Shown piece after piece: positions 10,938 through 18,324 of a stretch of DNA of 64,000 nt (within the stretch, counting starts at the first letter, position 1; the number at the start of each line of letters is the position of its first letter). The position numbers were made by a program, and so were the translations under genes. This stretch comes from Branchiibius cervicis (GTDB lineage: Bacteria; Actinomycetota; Actinomycetes; Actinomycetales; Dermatophilaceae): the NCBI RefSeq assembly GCF_042661605.1, contig NZ_JBHSWJ010000002.1, forward strand, positions 620,001-684,000, read 5' to 3'. A model generated the notes under the pieces. That model did not search any database. It was not told the DNA's origin and saw only the letters and a list, made by a program, of their open reading frames with translations.

Positions 10938-11929
10938 CTACTTCACACCGGGTGCGTAGGTGCGCAGTTTGTCGAGGCGGTGTTCGGCCTCGATGGTGCG
11001 GATCGTGCCGCTCTTGGAACGCATCACCAGGAGTACGTCGTGGCGCCGCCGGCGTAGTAGCGGATGCCCTTGAGCAAGGAGCCGGTGGTGATCCCGGTGG
11101 CCACGAAGAAGCAGTTGTCGCCGGTGACCAGTTCATCGGTCGACAGGACGCGGTCCAGATCGTGGCCGGCGTCCAGTGCCTTCTGCTTCTCGTCGTCGTC
11201 TTTGGGCCACAGCCGTCCCTGGATGGTGCCGCCCAGGCACTTCATGGCGCAGGCGCTGATGATGCCCTCGGGGGTGCCACCGATACCCAGCAGCAGGTCG
11301 ATGCCCGTGCCGGGGCGGGCGGCGCTGATCGAGCCGGCCACGTCACCGTCGGAGATGTAGCGGATGCGGGCGCCGACCTCGCGGATCTCCTCGGCGATCT
11401 GTGCATGCCGCGGCCGGTCGAGCAGGACTACGGTGACGTCGGAGACGCTGCTGCCCTTGGCCTTTGCTACCCGCTTGACGTTCTCCTTCACCGGGAGGCG
11501 GATGTCGACGACGTCGGCGGCCTCCGGGCCGACCGCCAATTTGTCCATGTAGAAGACGGCGCTGGGGTCGAACATCGAGTGTCGCTCGCTGACCGCCATG
11601 ACCGAGACCGCGTTGTTCATGCCCTTGGCGGTGAGAGTGGTGCCGTCCACGGGGTCGACCGCCACGTCGACCTCCGGACCGGTGCCGTCACCGACGAGTT
11701 CGCCGTTGTAGAGCATCGGTGCCTCGTCCTTCTCGCCCTCACCGATGACGACGGTGCCGCGCATCGAGACCGAGGAGATGAGCTTGCGCATCGCCTCGAC
11801 GGCAGCGCCGTCGGCCGCGTTCTTGTCGCCGCGGCCGACCCACCGGCCACTGGCCATCGCGGCCGCCTCGGTGACCCGCACCAGTTCGAGGGCGAGGTTG
11901 CGGTCGGGGATGTCGCTGATCTCAGACAT
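10938..11929 (-). CDS. glpX: Class II fructose-1,6-bisphosphatase GlpX (frame broken near 11030)
   Basis: This gluconeogenic enzyme hydrolyses fructose-1,6-bisphosphate. GRGDKNAADGAAVEAM, GEGEKDEAPMLY and DPVDGTTLTAKG (metal-binding Asp/Glu residues) identify GlpX. As written, the frame from ATG 11929 stops at 11024, about 35 codons early, just after GGATTYS. Inserting one base at the GG of 11030-11031 restores LVMRSKSGTIR...LDKLRTYAP and a stop at 10938-10940, giving 330 residues, the usual length. The restored stop lies 5 nt before the sugar kinase start. Either the base is missing from the assembly or the enzyme is C-terminally truncated. Confidence 0.9.
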
Positions 11930-12007
11930 GGGTGCTCCTTTGCTCCCGATCGCCCGGTGGCGTCGGCCGATCCGAGCCTATCGGGCCCGATGAGGGAAGA
12001 TGGACCG

Positions 12008-12604
12008 GTGAGTGACACCGCAACGCAGGAAGAGGCCCCCGCGCCGGCGCCGCGCCGCATGCGTGGTGGCGTGCGCAGCATGGTGATCTCGATGATCGTG
12101 TTGCTGGCCGCCGTCGCGGTGTGGGTCGCGATGGTGCCGCGGGTCAGTTCGGTCAGTACGCCGGTCGCCGACCCCCAGGGCATCGCGCGGGAGATCGGCG
12201 CCCGGCAGAAGTGGGATGTCGCGATCCCGGTCGGTCTACCGGAGGGCTGGGCCGCACAGAACGTCACGCTGCTCACGTTCGACAAGCAGCCCGCCACATG
12301 GCAGGCCGGCTACGACGCACCCAACGGCGGCTACGTCGCGGTTCTGCAGACCAAGGACGGTGACGCGGACTGGGTCAAGCAGCAGACCTATTCCGGTGTG
12401 CCGGCGGGCACCGTCACCATCGACGGGGTCACCTGGACCAAGTACGACCGGGCCAGCAAGGACCAGAAGTCGCTCGTGCGCAGCACCCCGTTGTCCGGGT
12501 TGTCGACCGCGGTGACCGGGCTGGGTAGCTGGGAGCAACTGCAGCAGTTCGCCGGCGCCCTCCAGCCGATCAGTCAGGCGCTGAAGACCTCGACGGCTTC
12601 GTAG
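12008..12604 (+). CDS. DUF4245 family membrane-anchored protein
   Basis: The 198-residue protein has a Pro/Ala-rich cytoplasmic N-terminus, one transmembrane helix at about residues 24-44 and an extracytoplasmic domain (IPVGLPEGWAAQNV, W..GY..PNGGYVAVLQT, VTWTKYDRA). This matches actinobacterial DUF4245, which is commonly found near xseAB and glpX. Function is unknown. GTG 12008 is preferred over ATG 11990 because GAGGGAAG sits 8 nt before it. The gene diverges from glpX and its 3' end overlaps the convergent P450 by 31 nt. Confidence 0.8.
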   Translation: MSDTATQEEAPAPAPRRMRGGVRSMVISMIVLLAAVAVWVAMVPRVSSVSTPVADPQGIAREIGARQKWDVAIPVGLPEGWAAQNVTLLTFDKQPATWQAGYDAPNGGYVAVLQTKDGDADWVKQQTYSGVPAGTVTIDGVTWTKYDRASKDQKSLVRSTPLSGLSTAVTGLGSWEQLQQFAGALQPISQALKTSTAS

Positions 12605-13743
12605 CCTCGAAGGACCCAGGTCGGTCGCCGCGTGGTGGCCTCGAGTCGCAGAGCCGGGAATCGGCGTACGACGGTCGCGATCGAGGCCTGCAACTCCACC
12701 CGGGCGAGCGGGGCACCGACGCAGAAGTGCCGCCCCAGACCGAACCCGACGTGCGGGTTCGGGTCGCGCCCTAGGTCGAATCGGTTTGCGCTCTCGCCGA
12801 ATACGGTTTCGTCGCGGTTGGCCGAACCCATCAGGCAGGCGATCTTCTGACCCTGCGCGATGGGGACACCCGCGACCTGGGTGTCGGCAACGGCGGTGCG
12901 TTCGAACAATTGCAGCGGCGCGTCGAAACGCAGCCATTCCTCGGCGGCGACGGCTATGTCGGTCTCCGCCCGGACAAGGCGCCGCCATTGGTCAGGGTGC
13001 TGCAGCGCGGCGACCAGACCGTTGCCGAACGCGTTGACGCTCGCCTCGTGGCCGGCGTTCAGAAGCAGGACCACGGTCGCGACCAGTTCGTCCTCGCTGA
13101 GCCGGTCGCCTTCCGCGCGCTCGGCGATCAACCCGGTGATCAGGTCATCGCCCGGGTGCTGCTCGCGGAAGGCGACGACGTCCCGCACGTACGCCGAGAA
13201 CTCATCGGCTGCCTGTGCCGCAGCGGTTTTCGTGGCTTGCGTGGTGCCGGGTTCGTAGAGGTGCACGATCGCCTGCGACCAACGGCGCAGGTCGGCGTGG
13301 TCGGTCCGGGGGACACCCAACAGGTCGGCGATGACGAAGACGGGCAGCGGCTCGGCGTACTGGGCAATGATGTCGCCGCCCTCGAACGAGTCGATCAGTT
13401 CTTCGGCCAGGGCGGTCACGCGGGGGCGCATCCGCTCGACGTGCCCACGTCCGAACGCGCCGGCGACCAGTCGGCGCAGCCGGGTGTGCGCGGGCGGCTC
13501 GTTCTCCATCAACTGGTTGCGGTGCAATGAGTTGACCTGTGCCATCTGGTCCTCGGGCTCGAAGTCGGACCAGATACGACCGAAGTCGCGGCTCTTCAGG
13601 GTGTCGGTGACGGCGGCGTGCGTCGTCGCGAGGAACATGCCCCAGCCGTCATGCCACACGACGGGCGCTTCAGCCCGCAACGCGGCCAGGGTGGGATAGG
13701 GATCGTCGATGAATCCGGGGTCGGCGGTGTCGAGCGCGGTCAC
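12574..13743 (-). CDS. Cytochrome P450
   Basis: The 389-residue soluble bacterial P450 carries the heme loop GFGLGRHFCVGAPLARVE with thiolate Cys341, the ExxR pair Glu269/Arg272, and I-helix AGHEAS (230-235). The usual acid-Thr pair is Glu-Ala-Ser, so Ser235 replaces or displaces the oxygen-activating Thr. The GTG start overlaps the xseB stop by four bases, which fixes the start and implies translational coupling to an exonuclease subunit. No ferredoxin or reductase gene is adjacent. Substrate unknown. Confidence 0.93.
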   Translation of the reverse strand: MTALDTADPGFIDDPYPTLAALRAEAPVVWHDGWGMFLATTHAAVTDTLKSRDFGRIWSDFEPEDQMAQVNSLHRNQLMENEPPAHTRLRRLVAGAFGRGHVERMRPRVTALAEELIDSFEGGDIIAQYAEPLPVFVIADLLGVPRTDHADLRRWSQAIVHLYEPGTTQATKTAAAQAADEFSAYVRDVVAFREQHPGDDLITGLIAERAEGDRLSEDELVATVVLLLNAGHEASVNAFGNGLVAALQHPDQWRRLVRAETDIAVAAEEWLRFDAPLQLFERTAVADTQVAGVPIAQGQKIACLMGSANRDETVFGESANRFDLGRDPNPHVGFGLGRHFCVGAPLARVELQASIATVVRRFPALRLEATTRRPTWVLRGYEAVEVFSA

Positions 13744-13964
13744 TCTTCGTGCAACTCCTGGATCTGCTCGGCGGTCATCGCCTCGATGCGCTTCTCGGCC
13801 TGGTCGAGCCACTGCTGGCAGTGCTGGGCCAGGGCTTCGCCGCGCTCCCACAGCGCCATGCTCTCCTCCAGGCTCTGGTTGCCCGCCTCCAGCGTCGCAA
13901 CGATGGCCGTCAGTTCGTCACGCGCCTCTTCGTAGGACAGGTCCTCGATCTGCGGGTCGGTCAT
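13740..13964 (-). CDS. xseB: Exodeoxyribonuclease VII small subunit
   Basis: The 74-residue helical protein matches XseB: LSYEEARDELTAIVATLEAGNQSLEESMALWERGEALAQHCQ is the conserved two-helix core, described here by its positions 9-50 within the short chain. It partners XseA to degrade single-stranded DNA to oligonucleotides. Unusually, xseA is not adjacent but starts at 18320 on the same strand, separated by three plus-strand genes. The stop overlaps the P450 start. Confidence 0.92.
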   Translation of the reverse strand: MTDPQIEDLSYEEARDELTAIVATLEAGNQSLEESMALWERGEALAQHCQQWLDQAEKRIEAMTAEQIQELHEE

Positions 13965-14084
13965 GCGCTCCAGCGTAGGCGCACGGGACCGTTACTGCGG
14001 ACGGCTGGTGGCTGCCGCCGGAATCGGCCTGAGCGCACAGCGCCACGGCCGTCGTGACTGCAATAGCGTGGGTACCGGCGGGAT

Positions 14085-14094
14085 TTGTTAACAA
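14085..14094 (+). promoter_or_regulatory. 10-bp palindrome upstream of chitinase
   Basis: TTGTTAACAA is a perfect palindrome ending 20 nt before the chitinase ATG in an AT-rich patch. It may be an operator or part of the promoter. No regulator can be assigned, and a palindrome of this length can occur by chance. Confidence 0.3.
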
Positions 14095-14114
14095 TCCTTA
14101 CTAAAGAGGTCATC

Positions 14115-15191
14115 ATGAGGAAAATTCGGTACGCGGCCGGCCTGGCCGCCGCGCTGGCCACGGTCACGACGGGGATGGGTACGGCCACGGCCACGACGAA
14201 CCCGGCGGCGGTGCACGGGTGGCACTGGCCGCCGTCCATCGTCACGTCCGGTCTGCCCTCACAGGTGGCCGCGCCGTACGTCGATGTCACCGAGGTCGAC
14301 GATCTGGCCGCGGTGTCCCAGCAGTCGGGTTCGCGGTTCCTCACCTTGGCCTTCCTGCAAACCGCTGCTCCCGGCTCCTGCGATCTGACCTGGGCCGGCG
14401 ACGCGACCAAGCCCGTCGAGGCTGCCGCCTTCGGCGACCAGATCCGCACGATCCAGCGGCGTGGTGGCAACGTGATCCCGTCGCTGGGCGGATACACCGC
14501 GGACACCACGGGCACCGAACTGGGCGACAGTTGCAGCGACCCGGACAAGATCGCCGCGTCGCTGATCAAGCTCTTCACCACGTATCGGGTGCACCGGGTG
14601 GACCTGGACATCGAAGCCGACTCCATCAACAACGCCGCAGGTGTCGATCGTCGCAACCTGGCCATTGCGAAGGTGCAGGAATGGGGTAGGCGACACCACT
14701 ACCCGGTGTCCTTCTCCTACACGTTACCCTCGACGCCCCAGGGTCTTGCGCCCAGCGGGCTGGCGGTGCTGGCGTCCGCGGCGAAGTTCCACGCGAAGAT
14801 CGACGTGGTCAACATCATGACCTTCGACTACTGGGACGGCGTCCAGCACGACATGCTGGCCGATGCCGAGACGGCCGCGACCGGTCTGACCGCCCAACTG
14901 AAGTCGACGATCCTGCCGCACGCGACGACCACGCAGTTGTGGCGCAGTGTGGGGATCACCCAGATGATCGGGATCGACGACTTCGGCCCGACGGAGACCT
15001 ACAGCGTCGACCAGGCGAGGTCCTTGGTGTCCTGGGCGCGGCAGAAGGGTGTGTCTTTGATGAGTTTCTGGGCCCTGCAACGCGACAACGGAACCTGCGC
15101 CGGAAAGGCCGGCCAGAACGACTGCTCCGGTATCGCTCAGTCGCCATGGGCCTTCAGCACGGCGTACGCCCGCTTCACCTCCTGGTTCTAA
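14115..15191 (+). CDS. Secreted glycoside hydrolase family 18 chitinase-like protein
   Basis: The 358-residue protein has a Sec signal peptide (KIRYAAGLAAALATV, cleavage near Ala25-Thr28) and a GH18 barrel. The catalytic signature is VDLDIE, with Asp163, Asp165 and proton donor Glu167; the SLGG strand lies at 123-126 and NIMTFDYWDG follows as the substrate-binding Tyr/Met strand. No separate chitin-binding domain is seen, so this is a compact single-domain enzyme like bacterial ChiC/ChiD-type GH18 proteins. ATG 14115 is chosen for the AAAGAGG ribosome site. It is divergent from xseB. A large palindrome begins 8 nt after its stop. Confidence 0.9.
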   Translation: MRKIRYAAGLAAALATVTTGMGTATATTNPAAVHGWHWPPSIVTSGLPSQVAAPYVDVTEVDDLAAVSQQSGSRFLTLAFLQTAAPGSCDLTWAGDATKPVEAAAFGDQIRTIQRRGGNVIPSLGGYTADTTGTELGDSCSDPDKIAASLIKLFTTYRVHRVDLDIEADSINNAAGVDRRNLAIAKVQEWGRRHHYPVSFSYTLPSTPQGLAPSGLAVLASAAKFHAKIDVVNIMTFDYWDGVQHDMLADAETAATGLTAQLKSTILPHATTTQLWRSVGITQMIGIDDFGPTETYSVDQARSLVSWARQKGVSLMSFWALQRDNGTCAGKAGQNDCSGIAQSPWAFSTAYARFTSWF

Positions 15192-15198
15192 CCTCTCG

Positions 15199-15240
15199 CA
15201 AAGAACCGTTTGCAAAGAAGTCTTTGCAAACGGTTCTTTG
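15199..15240 (+). promoter_or_regulatory. 42-bp palindrome, likely ArsR operator (possible chitinase terminator)
   Basis: Two 20-nt arms (15199-15218 and 15221-15240) are exact reverse complements around a 2-nt AG spacer. Each arm contains the 8-bp palindrome TTTGCAAA (15209-15216 and 15223-15230), and GCAAAGAA repeats directly at 15198 and 15212. This nested symmetry fits tandem binding of a dimeric winged-helix regulator. A TTGCAA at 15224-15229 and CACACT at 15247-15252 with a 17-nt spacer could be the promoter of the following ArsR gene. The RNA would also fold as a long hairpin after the chitinase stop, but lacks a U-run. Confidence 0.7.
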
Positions 15241-15258
15241 GAGTGGCACACTCGGGGT

Positions 15259-15843
15259 GTGCCTGATTCCGTGAGCCCCTCGCCCCATCAATTGCGCGCC
15301 TTGGCGCATCCGGCCCGGTTGCGCATGCTCGGGCTGCTGCGCGTCAACGGTCCGCAGACCGCTAGTTCCCTGGCGCAGCAGCTGGGTCTGAACACCGGGG
15401 CGACCTCCTACCACCTGCGGCAGCTGGCCCAGCACGGGTTCATCGAGGATGACCCCGACCGCGCCGGTGGCCGCGAGCGCTGGTGGCGGGCCAGGCACAC
15501 CTCCACCAGCGTCGACGCCGAGGAGGTTGCGACCCCCGAGGAGCGGGACCAGGTCGAGGCCTATCTGCAGACGGTCGTAACGATCTACCAGCAGCAGTTG
15601 CAGCGCGCCGTGGAGGAACGACCTCTGCTACCGGCTCAGTGGCGTCGAGCCTCGACGTTCAGCGACTTCCATCACCGGATGACGCCCGAGCACGCCCAGG
15701 AGCTGACGGCCAAGCTCGAGGATTGGTTGTCCGGGCTGCCGGAGGACGACGACCCGGGCGCCGAGCGATTCGTCGTGCAGATCAACGCCTTCCCCTACCC
15801 CGGCGCGATCGCCCCCGGGGACGACCTGCCCGAGGAGGAGTGA
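15259..15843 (+). CDS. ArsR-family winged-helix transcriptional regulator
   Basis: The protein, about 194 residues, has an N-terminal HTH at residues ~7-75 (LAHPARLRMLGLLRVNGPQTASSLAQQLG, then TSYHLRQLAQHGFI; wing with RERWWRA). A helical effector/dimer region follows with a conserved ending seen in regulators paired with MFS exporters. No Cys pair for metal sensing is present, so a small-molecule ligand is more likely. GTG 15259 is chosen because a TTGCAA/CACACT promoter would place transcription start close to it (possibly leaderless); GTG 15271 is an alternative. It overlaps the MFS ATG by one base (TGATG). Confidence 0.88.
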   Translation: MPDSVSPSPHQLRALAHPARLRMLGLLRVNGPQTASSLAQQLGLNTGATSYHLRQLAQHGFIEDDPDRAGGRERWWRARHTSTSVDAEEVATPEERDQVEAYLQTVVTIYQQQLQRAVEERPLLPAQWRRASTFSDFHHRMTPEHAQELTAKLEDWLSGLPEDDDPGAERFVVQINAFPYPGAIAPGDDLPEEE

Positions 15844-17087
15844 TGCGGGCGCTGGTCGGAACCCTCGTTTCCGAGGCCATCTCGCTGCTGGGCACACGGA
15901 TCACGATGATCGCGATCCCGCTCTACGTACTCGCCACCACCGGCAGCGCCGCGAAGACCGGCGTGGTCGCCTTTGCCGAGGCGCTACCCCTGGTGGTCGG
16001 CAAAGTGCTCGTGGGGCCGGTGATCGACCGGCTCGGAGCTCGCCCGGTGGCCATCGCCTGCGATCTGGGCTCGGCGGTGGTGGTCGGCGCGATCCCGGTG
16101 TTGCACGACACCGACCGGTTGCCGTTCCCGGTGTTCGTGGCGTTGGTTGCGCTTGCGGGTGCGCTGCGGGGTCCCGGTGACGCGGCCAAGAGCGCGATCA
16201 TTCCGTCGGTGGTGCGGCATGCCGCGATCCCCATGGAGCGGGCCACGGGGCTGTTCGGAACGATCGAACGCACCGCATCCATGGTCGGTGCTGCGCTGGG
16301 CGGACTGCTCATCGCCAGCGCCGGAGCCGCGAACGCGCTCCTCATCGACGCAGCGAGCTTCGCCGTGTCGGCGGTTGTATTCGGTTGGGCCACAACGGCT
16401 CTGCGGGTCTCTCCCGAGTCTTCGACAGCGTCCTCATCGTCTTACGTGGCCGACCTGCGCGAGGGGTTCGCCTTCCTGCGCACGGACCGTGTGCTGGTCG
16501 GTATCACGGCGATGGTGGCCCTGACCAACCTGCTGGATGCCTCCTGGAGCACCGTGCTCGTCCCCGTCTGGGCGGTCGACAGCGGGGGAGGCGCCCGGGT
16601 CATCGGGCTGTTGTTCGCGACCTTCGGGGCGGCTGCCGCGCTCGGTGCTCTGGTCGCATCGGTCTGGGCGCAGCGGCTACCCCGCTACGCGGTCTACCTC
16701 GTGGCCTTCCTGGTCGCCGGAGCTCCGCGATTCATCGCCATGGCCATCGACGTACCGCTCATCGCGTTGCTGCTGGTCGCGGTGGGGGCCGGGTTCGCGT
16801 CCGGTTTCATCAACCCGGTGCTGGGTGCCGTGATCTACGAGCGCATTCCGGAGCCGCTGATGGGCCGGGTGTCGTCACTGACCACCGCGATCTGTTGGTC
16901 GTTGATGCCGTTGGGCGGCCTGCTCGGTGGGCTGCTGGCCAGCCGGTTGGGCATCTCCTGGGCCCTGGCGGCGGTGGGCGCGGCGTACTTCCTGGTCACG
17001 ATGCTTCCCGCGCTGGACCCGCGGTGGCGGGAGATGGACGACCGACAACCGCTCGCTGCGGGCGCTCCGGCGGTGTCGTCGCCGTAG
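15843..17087 (+). CDS. MFS transporter, probable drug/metabolite exporter
   Basis: The 414-residue protein has about 12 helices, with GPVIDRLGARPVAIACD as the loop 2-3 motif A analogue. It matches the enterobactin/drug-exporter type MFS family. Its ATG overlaps the ArsR stop (TGATG), so the two are translationally coupled. The regulator-transporter pair with a palindromic operator is a classic export module in which ligand release of the repressor induces the pump. Substrate unknown. It ends 6 nt before the convergent xseA stop. Confidence 0.9.
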   Translation: MRALVGTLVSEAISLLGTRITMIAIPLYVLATTGSAAKTGVVAFAEALPLVVGKVLVGPVIDRLGARPVAIACDLGSAVVVGAIPVLHDTDRLPFPVFVALVALAGALRGPGDAAKSAIIPSVVRHAAIPMERATGLFGTIERTASMVGAALGGLLIASAGAANALLIDAASFAVSAVVFGWATTALRVSPESSTASSSSYVADLREGFAFLRTDRVLVGITAMVALTNLLDASWSTVLVPVWAVDSGGGARVIGLLFATFGAAAALGALVASVWAQRLPRYAVYLVAFLVAGAPRFIAMAIDVPLIALLLVAVGAGFASGFINPVLGAVIYERIPEPLMGRVSSLTTAICWSLMPLGGLLGGLLASRLGISWALAAVGAAYFLVTMLPALDPRWREMDDRQPLAAGAPAVSSP

Positions 17088-17093
17088 CGAGGA

Positions 17094-18320
17094 TCAGTCG
17101 GTGCGGGTGGCGCGGAACCGGCCGTCGGCGACGGTGACGGTGAGCGCGTCCCCGGTGGTGACCTGCCCTTCGGCGGTCACCACCGAACCATCGGCCAGAC
17201 GCACCACGGCGTACCCGCGCTGCAACGTCTGCAGCGGAGACAGCGCGCGCAGATGGGTTCGCTGATGAGTGACGGCGGTGCGTTCCCGCTCCAGCCGGCG
17301 GGAGGTCGCCCGGAGCGCACGCTCGTGCAAGTCCTCGATCGACGTACGCCGAGTGGTCACCATCGTGCCCGGCTGCGCCATGATCGGTCGGCTGGTCAGC
17401 GCTCGCAGGTGGCGGCGCTCGCCGGCCACCCGGGCTCGCAGCAGCTGGCCGGAGCGCTGTCGCAACGCGGCGAGGAGCGCGGTCTGCTCGGCCAGCGACG
17501 GCACGATCAGCGATGCCGCGTCGGTGGGCGTGGAGGCTCGCACGTCGGCGACGTAGTCCAGCAACGGAGTGTCGACATCGTGGCCGATCGCGGACACGAC
17601 GGGGGTGCGGGCGCTCGCGACAGCGCGCAGCAGCGCCTCGTTGCTGAACGGCAGCAGATCCTCGAACGACCCACCGCCGCGGGCGATCACGATGACGTCG
17701 ACCTCCGGGGCCGCGTCGAGTTCGGCGAGCGCCGCGCTAACCTGTTCGACCGTGCCGATGCCTTGAACCGCAACCGTGCGGATCTCGAATCGCGTTGCCG
17801 GCCAACGGCGCACAGCGTTTTCGACGACATCCTTCTCCGCCGCGCTACCCCGCCCGCAGATCAGGCCGACCCGGCGCGGCAGGAAGGGTAGCGGCTTCTT
17901 GCGGGAAGCGTCGAAGAGGCCCTCGGAGCGCAAGAGCTGCTTCAGGTGCTCGAGACGGGCGAGCAGTTCGCCGACGCCGACGTGCCGCATGGTGCGCACG
18001 TCCAGATGCAGGGTGCCGCGTTTGGTCCAGAAGGTCGGCTTGGCATGCACCACCACGCGCGTGCCCTCGGCGATGTTCGGACCCATCGCGGCCAGCGTGT
18101 TGGTGTGCACGGTGGCCGATAGCGACATGTCGACCTCGGGGTCGCGCAGCGTGACGTAGCAGGTGGGTGATCCCGGTCGCCGGGTCAGTTGGACGATCTG
18201 CCCCTCGACCCACAGCGGCGACATCTTCGCGACGTACTCCTCGATCTTCATCGAGAGCACGCGCACCGGCCAGGGTTGCTCGGCGCTGGTGTCCAGCGCG
18301 CGGTCGGGCAGGGAGGCCAT
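17094..18320 (-). CDS. xseA: Exodeoxyribonuclease VII large subunit
   Basis: This 408-residue protein has the OB-fold domain at ~25-115 (WVEGQIVQL, CYVTLRD) and the nuclease domain with GLICGRGSAAEKDV, VIVIARGGGSFEDLLPF, SAIGHDVDTPLLD and ADVRASTPTDAA, all hallmark XseA motifs. A basic coiled segment and a C-terminal GYAVVRLADG domain follow. It forms the ssDNA-degrading enzyme with XseB. In most actinobacteria xseB follows directly; here the chitinase/ArsR/MFS genes lie between. Confidence 0.97.
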   Translation of the reverse strand: MASLPDRALDTSAEQPWPVRVLSMKIEEYVAKMSPLWVEGQIVQLTRRPGSPTCYVTLRDPEVDMSLSATVHTNTLAAMGPNIAEGTRVVVHAKPTFWTKRGTLHLDVRTMRHVGVGELLARLEHLKQLLRSEGLFDASRKKPLPFLPRRVGLICGRGSAAEKDVVENAVRRWPATRFEIRTVAVQGIGTVEQVSAALAELDAAPEVDVIVIARGGGSFEDLLPFSNEALLRAVASARTPVVSAIGHDVDTPLLDYVADVRASTPTDAASLIVPSLAEQTALLAALRQRSGQLLRARVAGERRHLRALTSRPIMAQPGTMVTTRRTSIEDLHERALRATSRRLERERTAVTHQRTHLRALSPLQTLQRGYAVVRLADGSVVTAEGQVTTGDALTVTVADGRFRATRTD

Positions 18321-18324
18321 GGCC

